Below, piece after piece: positions 1 to 8,676 of a stretch of 48,022 nucleotides of DNA. Each line of letters starts with the position of its first letter. The stretch's first letter is position 1. The stretch is from Salinivirgaceae bacterium (lineage in GTDB: Bacteria; Bacteroidota; Bacteroidia; Bacteroidales; Salinivirgaceae): NCBI GenBank assembly GCA_027858775.1, contig JAQICA010000131.1, positions 1 through 48,022 on the forward strand, given 5' to 3'. A model generated the notes under the pieces. It saw only the letters and a list, made by a program, of their open reading frames with translations, was not told the origin of the DNA and did no database searches. The translations under genes and the position numbers were made by a program.

Positions 1-237
1 GGGCATGGCGGTCTGCCATTTTTCATGAAGTATATTTAATTCAGTTCTCTCTGTTGTTTTGCCAAACAGCCCAGTCGATATTTCGAATTTTTCTTGATCT
101 TTCAAAGTGGCACTGTGAGCTTGTCGAATTGTGGCACAAATCGAATCCGAATCAAAATTGCGCGCGCTAAAAGTGGCACAATTTGAACCGGAATCAGTGG
201 CACAAACCACTCCGGAAACACTGGCACAAATCGAATC
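1..237 (-). other. Open frame running off the left edge, unidentified
   Basis: On the minus strand a frame is open from a TAG at 238-240 to the left edge. Its left half (about 1-105) reads like protein, with a charged stretch ending in HEKWQTAMP. Its right half is made of the GTGGCACAA repeats read in reverse, which translate as recurring CAT/CAS tripeptides. No ATG lies upstream of position 6 in this frame; a TTG at 103-105 is a possible start. I do not recognise the protein. It may be the first codons of a mobile-element gene whose body lies outside the window, or chance openness over repeats. Confidence 0.22.
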
Positions 238-240
238 CTA
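106..240. repeat. Iterated GTGGCACAA repeats, possible IS21-like element end
   Basis: Four related units of about 19 bp lie in the same direction at 131-149, 173-193, 197-215 and 222-240. Each starts GTGGCACAA (TGGCACAA in the last) and continues with a variant of ATCGAATCCG. A partial GTGGCAC stands at 107-113. Units are 24 to 42 bp apart. Multiple short direct repeats that serve as transposase-binding sites are a hallmark of IS21-family termini, so this may be one end of such an element lying mostly left of the window. No transposase motif is visible here, so the family assignment is inference. Confidence 0.4.
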
Positions 241-564
241 TTATCCAGTGTTGGTTTTTTCTGAAAATCAGACATCTGCCCTGTGCTCTAAAGGGTGTGT
301 GTAATTGATTTTATTCCAATCCGCCTGCTGCCGCACAATGGGGCAAAAAGAACCGGAGCACAGCCGAGCTCTACGAAGTCAAAAACAACGCAATTTATTA
401 TACCCAAATTAAGCGATTTTACCTCACCTATTCGGTGAAAACCGACAATTTCTAAATCGGGGTTAAACCTAAGTAAAGCGCTTTTTCACTACGTTCAAAC
501 CGCTCAACTTAGGTACCATATAAAAACCCATGGTCGCAACACTTTCAGGCAAAAAGTATTACAC
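241..564. other. Non-coding stretch with repeats
   Basis: No convincing gene on either strand. It contains a copy of the dispersed repeat (397-447) and an inverted repeat with 14-bp arms at 467-480 and 501-514 (ACCTAAGT...ACTTAGGT core, two mismatches). A GAGCTCTACGAAGTC string near 367-381 resembles GAGCTCAACGAAGTT at 15260-15274 in the other repeat-rich gap. It looks like decayed mobile or intergenic repeat DNA. Confidence 0.5.
397..447 (-). repeat. Dispersed intergenic repeat, copy A (inverted, shortened)
   Basis: Read on the minus strand this contains TTTTCACCGAATAGGTGAGGT followed by an ATCGC...AATTTGGGTAT block. The same two blocks occur in the same order on the plus strand at 15645-15728 (TTTTCACCGAATTGGCGAGGT, then AATCGCACAATTTGGGTAT), where about 30 bp more lie between them. 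Copy A is therefore inverted and internally deleted relative to copy B. Confidence 0.55.
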
Positions 565-600
565 AAAAAAAAACCCGCAAGCTTATTTGCTTGCGGGTTT
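565..600 (-). terminator. Rho-independent terminator of the barrel relic
   Basis: The hairpin AAACCCGCAAGC / GCTTGCGGGTTT (571-582 and 589-600, loop TTATTT) has perfect 12-bp arms. Read on the minus strand it is followed by an uninterrupted T run (565-573). It lies 24 bp after the stop codon of the beta-barrel fragment at 624-791 and is most simply that gene's original terminator. Confidence 0.85.
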
Positions 601-623
601 TCATTTAGCTTATTATTGATAAT

Positions 624-791
624 CTACAAACTCAATTTATAGCCGACGGAAAAAGAAATTACACCGTTTGTATCTTTGTAATCATCTCTGTTATCGTCAC
701 CTTCACGTTTAGGATTAATATTGGTTAGCCCTCTCACATATTCGGCACTTATAACAACTGGAGAAAATTCATAAGAGACGCCTACATTAGG
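624..791 (-). pseudogene. 3' relic of an outer-membrane beta-barrel gene
   Basis: Reverse translation of 624-791 gives 55 residues ending NGVISFSVGYKLSL and a TAG stop. It contains VGVSYEFSPVVISAEYVRGL, the alternating pattern of the last two or three strands of a PorT/OMP_b-brl-type barrel, which characteristically ends in a hydrophobic residue. The frame is closed upstream by a TAA (792-794). No start codon fits and the rest of a roughly 200-residue protein is missing, so this is the truncated tail of a gene, still followed by its own terminator. The break lies close to the 3' end of the neighbouring minus-strand gene (854), which suggests a deletion joined the two. Confidence 0.7.
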
Positions 792-853
792 TTATTCAAT
801 TGAATAATCCAAGTAAAACGAAATTTAGCAAACGTCGCATTCGTTCGGTTTTC

Positions 854-2395
854 CTACCTGAATGTTCTCATGGTTTCGATGGGTTGGATAATGGAATATC
901 CTTTCCACAAGGTCTCGTCGAACTGATCGACATAATGAACATCCATAAACTTCCGTTCAGTAATACTATTGAAAACTGCTTCGGAAACCGGAGACTGGTC
1001 GAGTACCATAACTTCAACAGAGGACTCTGATTGGGTTACCACATCGACGGCAAATTTGACTTCGTCTTCTGTTTTATCGAATAAAAAGCGATTGCGCTTT
1101 TTCAAAAAAGAGACAGTTCTATCTATACCGCCCTCGTCGCCAGTACGCAACGACATATATTTAAGCTCATACCCATAGTCCATTTTTTGAAAAATAACAG
1201 AGCCCTCCAATAAATTCTCATTATACGATATGCCCAATAAACTAATATCGGTTCCCGATTTAGACGGCGCATAGCCAAAATCGGCGCGCAGCAATGCATA
1301 GCTCGTAGTAGAGATGTATAGTTTGCCCATTAAAAGGCCACGCCATGCCGGAGTAAATCCAATAATAAAAACTTCCTCGTTGCCGATGCGTGTTCCGCCA
1401 AGCACGGAATAGTTGTAACGCCCGGTATTATGTAAAAAATCCCAATATTCTTCGTTCTCGAACGAGGCAAATTTCATGGAGTTTTGCATTCTCCACCTAT
1501 AGTGAGCCACACGTGCTTTTCCGGCTTTAAATGAATCGCGGGCTGTACTGTCGGGAACGGTCACATCTATTTTTTTACTCAAAATACCCGTTCTTACTTT
1601 CCAATAAGCATCATCGCCGGTTTTCTTCATGATATCGTTAAATGTTTCTTCAAGCTTATCCAGTTCGCTATTTTTCGGTTTCCGTAATCGCACAATTCTG
1701 GTGGGGCGAATCTTTACATTACTTGTATCGGGCTGAACAGAACTGGCATAAAAATTACCTAAAAAATCGGTAAACGAAAGAGAGACCTTTGGAATATTTC
1801 GCGTCAACATTTTCAGTTCTGCTTCCTGAAATTCCTTTAAACTACTTTTCTTAGAATCGATTTTCATGCGTATTACCTTGGTGGTATACCGCTGCCGAAT
1901 AAAAACCTGCTTGTGGCGTGTTACTTTTTTATAGTTTCGATCTTTGTTTTCCAAAACTTGCTTAACAATCGATTGTGCATCGGGAGTGGTTCCATAAATA
2001 ACCATTTCCGATAAATCGACAATATTCTCCGTCAGATCGATTACAGGATGGTTTCGAACATCATCTACCGAAAGGGTATGCGTATAGTAACCGATAAACT
2101 GAAACCGAAGGCTATCGTCGACAAATTTCTCGGGAACATCAATCTGGAATCGTCCCTCTTCATTACTCACAGTGCCACTTCCCGATGCAGATAAATAAAT
2201 ATTGGCGTAAGGTAGCGGCGAGCCAGCTTTAGCATCGCGCACCATCCCGCGAATTTCGATATAGGTTTGGTCGGCTGCACTGTTCTGTGCATACGACGGA
2301 CTATAAAACAACGCGAAATTAAAAAGCAGCATTGCACATATTAAACCTACTTTTTGGTGTAAGTTAAGAGGGCTAAGCTTGTATATGTATGACAT
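854..2395 (-). CDS. Exported protein with carboxypeptidase-like regulatory domain
   Basis: 513 residues. A signal peptide (hydrophobic VGLICAMLLFNFALF, cleavage near SYAQ, residue 37) is followed at about residues 46-120 by a CarboxypepD_reg-like beta-sandwich: IEIRGMVRDAKAGSPLPYAN, then an NEEGRFQIDVP turn. In this phylum that domain usually sits at the N-terminus of outer-membrane or surface proteins. The remaining 390 residues begin with an ISIVKQVLENKDRNY-like helix, as seen before DUF5686-type barrels, but I cannot identify a full barrel. It likely acts in the periplasm or at the outer membrane. Substrate is unknown. No terminator is obvious at its 3' end, which abuts the truncated barrel gene, so transcription may read into the relic and stop at 565-600. 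Confidence 0.75.
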   Translation of the reverse strand: MSYIYKLSPLNLHQKVGLICAMLLFNFALFYSPSYAQNSAADQTYIEIRGMVRDAKAGSPLPYANIYLSASGSGTVSNEEGRFQIDVPEKFVDDSLRFQFIGYYTHTLSVDDVRNHPVIDLTENIVDLSEMVIYGTTPDAQSIVKQVLENKDRNYKKVTRHKQVFIRQRYTTKVIRMKIDSKKSSLKEFQEAELKMLTRNIPKVSLSFTDFLGNFYASSVQPDTSNVKIRPTRIVRLRKPKNSELDKLEETFNDIMKKTGDDAYWKVRTGILSKKIDVTVPDSTARDSFKAGKARVAHYRWRMQNSMKFASFENEEYWDFLHNTGRYNYSVLGGTRIGNEEVFIIGFTPAWRGLLMGKLYISTTSYALLRADFGYAPSKSGTDISLLGISYNENLLEGSVIFQKMDYGYELKYMSLRTGDEGGIDRTVSFLKKRNRFLFDKTEDEVKFAVDVVTQSESSVEVMVLDQSPVSEAVFNSITERKFMDVHYVDQFDETLWKGYSIIQPIETMRTFR

Positions 2396-2585
2396 ACCGA
2401 TTCTTATTGTTTTTTAATGAATGCGTTAACCCTAACGGTCAAAACAGTTCAATATTGTTTGTAATGGGACTTGAAAGGGAATAAACAACCGCATCATGTT
2501 TCGCCTATTAGGCAAATAACACGTTAAAAAATGATTTGAATGAGTGTTCCATTTCAATAATGCAATCAATACTATTTCACCCCGA

Positions 2586-4364
2586 TTATTCAATAGTCGG
2601 CAACTCCATTTCATCTTCACCATCCTGAATGAGATGCAATTGATCGAATTTATGAAACTGATAATACAGGTACCACTCATTTTTAATTTTTACAAATGAA
2701 CAGTGCCAGCCATCAGGTGTGGTGTAGTGGCGTACTTTTCCCTTTTGCTCTACAACTACAGCATTGCCGGCAACAGAAATAGCTGTGAGCATATTGCTTA
2801 ACGGCTCTTCCCATTGGGGCACCATATTTTTAAACGCATCATATAAATAGTTATTTGCATGATGCGCACTCATTCCGCCTATGGCTTGATAATCGTAGGC
2901 CACAAGCTTTACCGGCAGTTCCTCAGGAGCGGTCTTAATTGCATTTTTGATCGCTGCCAGTAACTCATCAATACTTTTTGCTTCATTTTTATGAAATCGG
3001 TCTCCGGATACAATTTTGGCATATTTGCCCGGCATGGGCTGAAAATCCCCCTCGTTGGCTAAGAAAATACTTTGTTCAATCTCATGAAAACCCCTTTCAT
3101 TCCCTTGCATAAAGGAAAACGCTTCTTTATGGTAAGTATGAATGGTTGTGGTATCTTTTTCCCAATCCAAATTGAGCTTAAAAATACCTAACTGCTCTTC
3201 GGGTGAATACACCGGAATATTCAGATAAACCTGTTGGTTGAATATCCTGAAAGTAGCCTCGTTGACAAAAATGTCGGTTTTTTCGTTGATGTACTGGGCA
3301 ATTTGTCCTGTAATTTTTATATGATGCCGACTTTTGAATTGGTATGTATCGGTATCCAGCTCATAGATATCATATAGCTTCTCGTTTTTATTATACTTGC
3401 CCTCACGTAAAAATTCACTTGTTTGGTTAGATCGGTTATTTTCTCGCCTATAAGCCACATCTGCAAACAAAAATATTTTTTTAGTGGCCGCATCTTTCAC
3501 AAGCCAGTTCTCATGATTGATGCCCGGGTGTGGTATTTGGGTTAAAACACTATCATCAGCCAAAACAACAAAGTCTTTTTGTTTATGACTATAAAGTAAA
3601 ACCTTTTCATCATCGAAAAGCAAACGAATAGGTCCTCCTTCTATACCAAACACCTCGCTATACTTACCTTCTGAGTTTTTCGCATACATAAGCGTACTAT
3701 ATCGAGAGCATTGAGAGTTACGCTTATCTTTTTCCCACGGACTTTTGCTAAGAAGTAAAAAGCGACTTTCCGGATGATAATAGTGGCCCAACATATTTAT
3801 ACCAACATAATTCGAGTTAAAGGTAATGTCCTTTATTTCCGGTTTTTCAAAATCTGATTCGTCAGGTATATTATCCATTTTTTGATACTGCAATTTTCCA
3901 CTTCCCGACCAACTTACATAAAAATGCGCATACCGATTGTTTTTCATTCTGACAATTCCACAATCAAAAAGAGTGTCGTTTAAACGCGTGATAGCTTTCG
4001 CAATTAAACCCTGATAACCTGACAAATACAAGTCGTACCGAGCTTTGTATTTATGACGAGCACCAGAGTTACTATAGGTCATTCTCCCCTTCTTCAGTCC
4101 GGCAACATCTTTCATAAACAATTGATCGGCAATGAGTCCTGTTTTATTTTCCAACAGGAAAAAAGCTTGTGTATAGCGGCTAAACAAAAGAGTGTAGTGC
4201 TCAGCAACAAAGAACCCATTAATGGGGAACCCGGTATTTGCATAAAACAACTCTAGTTTGCCCGAAGGCTTCACATCATTTTCAATCTCATGATGTGTAA
4301 CAGTTTGCTGCGCCAATAGCCCTATGGAGATAAGGCTAAAAACCGTAATTAAAATTTTTCGCAT
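2586..4364 (-). CDS. Exported protein of unknown function
   Basis: 592 residues from the ATG at 4362-4364. An in-frame extension upstream (to 4430) exists, but starting here places a clean signal peptide (MRKILITVFSLISIGLLAQQ) at the N-terminus, so I chose this start. No lipobox cysteine is seen. The mature protein has many aromatic-rich beta segments (for example HYYHPESRFLLLSKSPW and KNEWYLYYQFHKFDQLHL near the end), consistent with a beta-propeller-like fold in the periplasm or on the surface, but no catalytic motif and no T9SS sorting domain. I do not recognise a family. A 190-bp gap separates it from the carboxypeptidase-regulatory protein downstream; co-transcription is possible but unproven. 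Confidence 0.65.
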   Translation of the reverse strand: MRKILITVFSLISIGLLAQQTVTHHEIENDVKPSGKLELFYANTGFPINGFFVAEHYTLLFSRYTQAFFLLENKTGLIADQLFMKDVAGLKKGRMTYSNSGARHKYKARYDLYLSGYQGLIAKAITRLNDTLFDCGIVRMKNNRYAHFYVSWSGSGKLQYQKMDNIPDESDFEKPEIKDITFNSNYVGINMLGHYYHPESRFLLLSKSPWEKDKRNSQCSRYSTLMYAKNSEGKYSEVFGIEGGPIRLLFDDEKVLLYSHKQKDFVVLADDSVLTQIPHPGINHENWLVKDAATKKIFLFADVAYRRENNRSNQTSEFLREGKYNKNEKLYDIYELDTDTYQFKSRHHIKITGQIAQYINEKTDIFVNEATFRIFNQQVYLNIPVYSPEEQLGIFKLNLDWEKDTTTIHTYHKEAFSFMQGNERGFHEIEQSIFLANEGDFQPMPGKYAKIVSGDRFHKNEAKSIDELLAAIKNAIKTAPEELPVKLVAYDYQAIGGMSAHHANNYLYDAFKNMVPQWEEPLSNMLTAISVAGNAVVVEQKGKVRHYTTPDGWHCSFVKIKNEWYLYYQFHKFDQLHLIQDGEDEMELPTIE

Positions 4365-4827
4365 AGTGAGGTAATATTGTTTTCGATACGAAAGAAACAA
4401 AAAAAATGAACTTATATTGTCACAAAACACAGTTTTCCTTGTCGTAATATATACAAAACCCGAAGAATGGACTTTAACGAGCGCGTATATTTTAAATATG
4501 AACCGAGATGCGTAGCTGAAAGAACATTCTAGTGAATTTTATTTCACCATAGTATAAACTTAAGTATTCAAATTAGGATTGGCGTACTAATATTTCTTGA
4601 CTTGCCCTCATCATCAAATACATTTAAAATATTTTTCTTACATTTTGTAAATAATTGGAAATAAGGCAAAACATACAGGTTAGTTATTTGTTTAGCGGTT
4701 TTACATTCTGTTTTTACGGAAATAAATATTACCTGCATGTGAATTATTAATAAATCACTACTTTCACGAACTATTAAAATTCACATTTATGTGTTTTACC
4801 AAAATTTAATAACCAAATTATTTTTAA
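4365..4827. other. Divergent intergenic region
   Basis: 463 bp, strongly AT-rich, between the divergent genes at 4364 (minus) and 4828 (plus). It must carry both promoters, but I find no exact TAnnTTTG -7 element in either direction and no convincing hairpin or gene relic. Confidence 0.4.
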
Positions 4828-6048
4828 ATGAAGAATTTACTTTTAATCGCAGTGCTTTTATGGTCTGCCAGCACCTATGCCGAAGGGTATCAGGTAAATT
4901 TGCAAGGGCAAAAAAACACCGCTATGGGGCATATTGGGACAGCTTTTATTGGAGGGCCGTCTATTTTGCATTTTAATCCGGGCGGAATGGCATTGCTCGA
5001 TAAAAAAATGTCCTTCACAGCTGGGGTTTCTCTAATTTTCTCGAACAATATCTATCAGGCAACCGATGGTTTATATCAAGCTGAGACTGAAAACCCAATG
5101 GGAACACCATTTTATTTTTACGGGGTGTATAAAATAAACGACAAAATGGCTGCCGGATTGGGCGTTAATACTCCTTACGGGAACAGTTTAGCTTGGGAAG
5201 AAGGCTGGGCTGGTCGTTATCTTAATCAGGACATTGCCATGCAATCGATTACTTTACAACCAACCTTTAGCTACAAAGTAAGCGATTGGTTAAGTTTGGG
5301 GGCTGGAATGCTAATCGGGATAAACAGCGTTGAGCTGAACAAACAAATTCCAATTACTGGTGCCGATGGCGAGGCCTCGATAAATTTGACCGGCTCTACC
5401 AACACCTTAGGGGTGAATGCGGGTGCCATGTTTACCATCACCGACCAGCTTACGGCGGGCATAAGCTATCGCAGCCAGATGAAAGCAAAAGTAACCGATG
5501 GAACCACAAAAATTAATGTGCCCGATGCTCTGGGGACATATTTCCCTGAAGAAACAAAATTCAAAGCCACATTGCCGTTTCCGGCCAATTACAACGTGGG
5601 TATTGCTTACCAGATAAACGAAAAGTTTCTTGTATCGGCCGATGTAAATTATGTACAATGGTCGGTTTACGATTCGTTGAATTTCGATTTTGCCGACAAC
5701 ACTGCCAGATTTCAGGATTCAGACAATCCACGCAAGTACAGTAACACCTACATTTTCAGGTTTGGAGCAGAGTATAAGGTTCTCGATGAATTAACGTTGC
5801 GCGCAGGAGCATATTACGATCAATCGCCAGTAAACGACGACTATTACACGCCGGAAACACCCGGAGCCAATAAAACCGGAATCGCTGGCGGAGCAACCAT
5901 AAAACCCATAGAGAATTTCGAAATCGATTTATCGTTACTGTACATCCATGGAGAAAAACGCACTTCCAGGTACCTCCCCGACAATTTCGAGGGAACGTAC
6001 TATTCAAGCGCTGTTATTCCCGGTATCGGATTTACTTATAGCTTCTAA
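4828..6048 (+). CDS. FadL/OmpP1/TodX-type outer-membrane transporter
   Basis: 406 residues, normal for the family. A signal peptide (MKNLLLIAVLLWSASTYA, mature from EGYQVN) is followed by the family's N-terminal hatch signature: QGQKNTAMGHIGTAFIGGPS then HFNPGGMALL (about residues 24-60). The rest alternates short polar loops with amphipathic strands and ends in a phenylalanine (GIGFTYSF), as expected of a 14-stranded barrel inserted by BAM. FadL homologues admit long-chain fatty acids or other hydrophobic compounds by lateral diffusion; the actual substrate here cannot be read. It is followed after 19 bp by a GDSL-type lipoprotein on the same strand, so the two probably form an operon that releases and imports lipidic substrates (inference). 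Confidence 0.88.
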   Translation: MKNLLLIAVLLWSASTYAEGYQVNLQGQKNTAMGHIGTAFIGGPSILHFNPGGMALLDKKMSFTAGVSLIFSNNIYQATDGLYQAETENPMGTPFYFYGVYKINDKMAAGLGVNTPYGNSLAWEEGWAGRYLNQDIAMQSITLQPTFSYKVSDWLSLGAGMLIGINSVELNKQIPITGADGEASINLTGSTNTLGVNAGAMFTITDQLTAGISYRSQMKAKVTDGTTKINVPDALGTYFPEETKFKATLPFPANYNVGIAYQINEKFLVSADVNYVQWSVYDSLNFDFADNTARFQDSDNPRKYSNTYIFRFGAEYKVLDELTLRAGAYYDQSPVNDDYYTPETPGANKTGIAGGATIKPIENFEIDLSLLYIHGEKRTSRYLPDNFEGTYYSSAVIPGIGFTYSF

Positions 6049-6067
6049 TGCATTAACAATTAATATT

Positions 6068-7414
6068 ATGATAAAAAACAACTTACTATACATTTTAGTG
6101 ATCGCAATCTTTTTTACAGGTTGCGAAATTACTCCCGACGAATTTGAAGTAAAACAGGGGAGTGCCGATTTTTCAAAAACACTATTTATTGGAAATAGTC
6201 TCACAGCAGGCTTTCGCGATGGGGAACTCTACCGTTCCGGTCAAATGGAATCGTTTCCTGCAATTATTGGTCAGCAACTGGTCGATGCCGAATTAATGAC
6301 CCATTTTACACAGCCGCTTATGCCCGATGACCAGGGATTTGGTGGACGCCGGGTGTTGGGATACAGTGCAAACTGCAACGGCGATGTAGGCTTAGCGCCG
6401 GTTCCCACCAGTGCTGCGGCTAATTTAGCCGCCAGTTCAGCTAATATTGCAGATCAGGGGCCGTTCCAAAATCTGGGAGTTCCCGGAGCAATGGTTCAGC
6501 ATTTGCTTTTTGCCGGTTACGGAACTTCGGACGGTAATGCATATTTTGCGCGATTTGCATCGGATCCTACAATAACAATATTGGAAGAGGCCATGGTTCA
6601 AGACCCAACCTTTATTGTTACCTGGATTGGAAACAACGATGTACTCGGTTATGCAACATCAGGTGGCGCCAATCCGGCTAAGCCCATTACCGATGCGGCT
6701 ACGTTTGCAGGGGCTTTGGATTTGGTTGTGCAAACCTTATCGGCCAACGGGGCAAAAGGCGTACTGTGCAACATTCCCGATGTAGCGGCCACACCCTATT
6801 TCACAACCGTACCCGGATATGCTTTAGTGCTTAATGCCGCTCAGGCTACTCAGTTAAATGCGGCCTACTCAAACTATAACCAAGGTGCAACTGCGATGGG
6901 ACTTGATGAAATGAGCTTTTCTGCCGGACCTAACCCTTTTGTTATTACCGATAATAGCGCTGAGTATGCAGCTTTGGGCAATATAAGACAATTAAAACAA
7001 GGCGAATTGGTACTATTAACCGTTCCACAAGATTCGCTCACATGCTATGGTATGGGCAGCGCGAGTCCTATACCCGACAAGTATGTACTGACCGAAACAG
7101 AACTAACCGCAATTGATGATGCCGTTACTTCTTTTAATTCTTCCGTTGATCAGGTTGCAGAAGCGCACAATTGGGCGGTAGTGGATATGAACGGCTTTTT
7201 CAATATGATTTCTGAAACGGGTCTTCGTATTGCCGGGCAGGATTTGTCAACCACTTTTGTAACAGGCGGACTCTTTGGACTTGATGGCATTCACCTTACG
7301 GGACAGGGAAATGCGGTTGTAGCCAATAAAATTATTGAAACAATTAATACTTCGTACGGTGCAAAACTACCGAAAGCTATTGTAAATGAATACACAGGAG
7401 TAATTTTCCCATAA
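6068..7414 (+). CDS. SGNH/GDSL-family esterase lipoprotein
   Basis: 448 residues from ATG 6068. The frame is open further upstream inside the FadL gene, but this ATG gives a proper lipoprotein signal (MIKNNLLYILVIAIFFTGC, Cys19 as the lipidated residue). SGNH blocks are visible: block I FIGNSLTAG with nucleophile Ser44 (GNS instead of GDS), block III WIGNNDVLGYA (N189-N190-D191), and block V DGIHLTGQG with D406 and H409. The block order and catalytic Ser/Asp/His support hydrolysis of an ester such as a lipid or acylated polysaccharide. It is longer than typical 200-250-residue SGNH enzymes because of insertions between blocks I and III and again before block V. It lies 19 bp after the FadL-like porin and ends at a strong terminator. 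Confidence 0.85.
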   Translation: MIKNNLLYILVIAIFFTGCEITPDEFEVKQGSADFSKTLFIGNSLTAGFRDGELYRSGQMESFPAIIGQQLVDAELMTHFTQPLMPDDQGFGGRRVLGYSANCNGDVGLAPVPTSAAANLAASSANIADQGPFQNLGVPGAMVQHLLFAGYGTSDGNAYFARFASDPTITILEEAMVQDPTFIVTWIGNNDVLGYATSGGANPAKPITDAATFAGALDLVVQTLSANGAKGVLCNIPDVAATPYFTTVPGYALVLNAAQATQLNAAYSNYNQGATAMGLDEMSFSAGPNPFVITDNSAEYAALGNIRQLKQGELVLLTVPQDSLTCYGMGSASPIPDKYVLTETELTAIDDAVTSFNSSVDQVAEAHNWAVVDMNGFFNMISETGLRIAGQDLSTTFVTGGLFGLDGIHLTGQGNAVVANKIIETINTSYGAKLPKAIVNEYTGVIFP

Positions 7415-7434
7415 TTTTTTAGTGATTCTTTCAC

Positions 7435-7469
7435 AAAGCCCCGATGTCTCCGATGTCGGGGCTTTTTTT
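7435..7469. terminator. Bidirectional terminator between convergent genes
   Basis: AGCCCCGA (7437-7444) pairs with TCGGGGCT (7456-7463) across an 11-nt loop and is followed by TTTTTT on the plus strand. It lies 20 bp after the esterase stop and 8 bp from the stop of the convergent TonB_C gene. The minus side has only a weak T tail, so it serves the plus-strand operon best. Confidence 0.82.
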
Positions 7470-7476
7470 GTATTTA

Positions 7477-8316
7477 TTAAAACCGCGTCAACATAAAATT
7501 AATAGGAATTTGATACCTAACATTTACAACCTCCCCAAAAAAGCCTCCGGGGTTCCATTTGGGCATCAAACTCATAACTCTTTTTGCCTCAGCATCCAGA
7601 AGCGGATGCACGCCCTTGAGTATCACAACATCGCTGACATAACCCTCTTTTGTAACTACAAACTGAACAAGTACTTTCCCTTGTATATTATTTATTGCGG
7701 CCTGCTTAGGGTAATGCATATTATTTTGAATAAACGAGAACAATGCCTTTGCCCCACCGGGAAAAGTGGGCATCGAATCCGGATCAACCCCTAAATCATC
7801 GTAAGTCTTTGTTCCATCCTCAAGCCAACTTTGACTGGCTATACAACGATTTTCATCGTATTCCAGAATGTGTTTTACTTGACCATTTTCATAATACACG
7901 TTTGCTTCTTTTACAAGATGCAAAGGAAATTTTTCCCGGGTGTAACCTTCCCTGAAGAGGTACCCATTTTTATCAACTTCCTTAAAGCTGTATAGGCTAT
8001 CGTTAATGGGTGAAAAAATACGCTTATACTTCATTACGAGCCGATCATTCGAATACCATTTAATTCTCAGGCTAGTATCATTGAGTATTTTAATTTTTGA
8101 AAAACTAACCTCATACCATAATTTGTAGTAATCTCTCTCATGCCTCGTTACAATATATTTATTTTTCGATTGCCGGTTACGCGTAATACAAATCTGAGCC
8201 TTTTCCTTAATAGCCTTTGTTTTATTCTGGTTCAAATATATTGCCGTATCAGATTGGCCTAAAGCAACCAAAGAGATAACGACTAAAATTCCCGATAAAG
8301 AATACTTCAAACTCAT
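7477..8316 (-). CDS. Exported protein with TonB C-terminal domain
   Basis: 279 residues. A cleavable-looking signal (MSLKYSLSGILVVISLVALGQ) is followed by a region with a YwqK/MORN_2-like motif (YYENGQVKHILEY, about residues 138-150). A canonical TonB_C domain follows at about 185-279: MPTFPGGAKALFSFIQNNM, YPKQAAINNIQGKVLVQFVV, and the W-containing PKWNPG loop. It lacks the Pro-rich linker of classical TonB. In this phylum such proteins are numerous and often not part of ExbBD systems; exbB and exbD are not nearby. It may energise a TonB-dependent transporter if the signal remains uncleaved as an anchor, or have another periplasmic role. Function in detail is inference. Confidence 0.8.
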   Translation of the reverse strand: MSLKYSLSGILVVISLVALGQSDTAIYLNQNKTKAIKEKAQICITRNRQSKNKYIVTRHERDYYKLWYEVSFSKIKILNDTSLRIKWYSNDRLVMKYKRIFSPINDSLYSFKEVDKNGYLFREGYTREKFPLHLVKEANVYYENGQVKHILEYDENRCIASQSWLEDGTKTYDDLGVDPDSMPTFPGGAKALFSFIQNNMHYPKQAAINNIQGKVLVQFVVTKEGYVSDVVILKGVHPLLDAEAKRVMSLMPKWNPGGFFGEVVNVRYQIPINFMLTRF

Positions 8317-8623
8317 ATATTTTAAATAATAGACGGTGACTTCCTAGGCATCGAAGATAATAAATCAACCTAATCTACAGAAAAAATGAAACAAAAACAT
8401 GATTTCTGGTTTCGTTAGTCTCATGTAAAGTGTGAAATGACGGGTAAGTTGATGAGATTTTCGTTTCTAGCAAGACATAAAATGTGCGCATAGCAGGGTT
8501 CCGCAACTATTTTTGAACACAGACAAAAATGAAAAGATCAATACTTGACCCTTGACATGACACTGCGATGGATTTGACATCGGACAGCAACGAGAAAAAT
8601 ATATGGTTTTGTAAAAGTTAAAG
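8317..8623. other. Intergenic region, nothing recognised
   Basis: About 310 bp between two minus-strand genes. No open frame of protein-like composition, hairpin or repeat was seen apart from the terminator that follows. It should hold the promoter of the TonB_C gene, but no clear TAnnTTTG element was found. Confidence 0.35.
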
Positions 8624-8669
8624 AAAAAAGGGGAAAGTTAAAATTTTAAGTTATTCCAACACATCCCCT
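8624..8669 (-). terminator. Terminator of the T9SS photosystem-repeat-like gene
   Basis: Read on the minus strand, AGGGGA (8664-8669) pairs with TCCCCT (8629-8634) and is followed by a T run (8624-8629). The loop holds a second perfect palindrome TTAAAATTTTAA, which can extend the structure. It starts 7 bp after the stop codon of the gene at 8677. Confidence 0.6.
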
Positions 8670-8676
8670 GGTTTGC

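Noticed and set aside
800-1030. Plus-strand open frame of 76 codons
   Set aside because: It lies opposite the 3' end of the carboxypeptidase-regulatory gene and has no protein-like composition.
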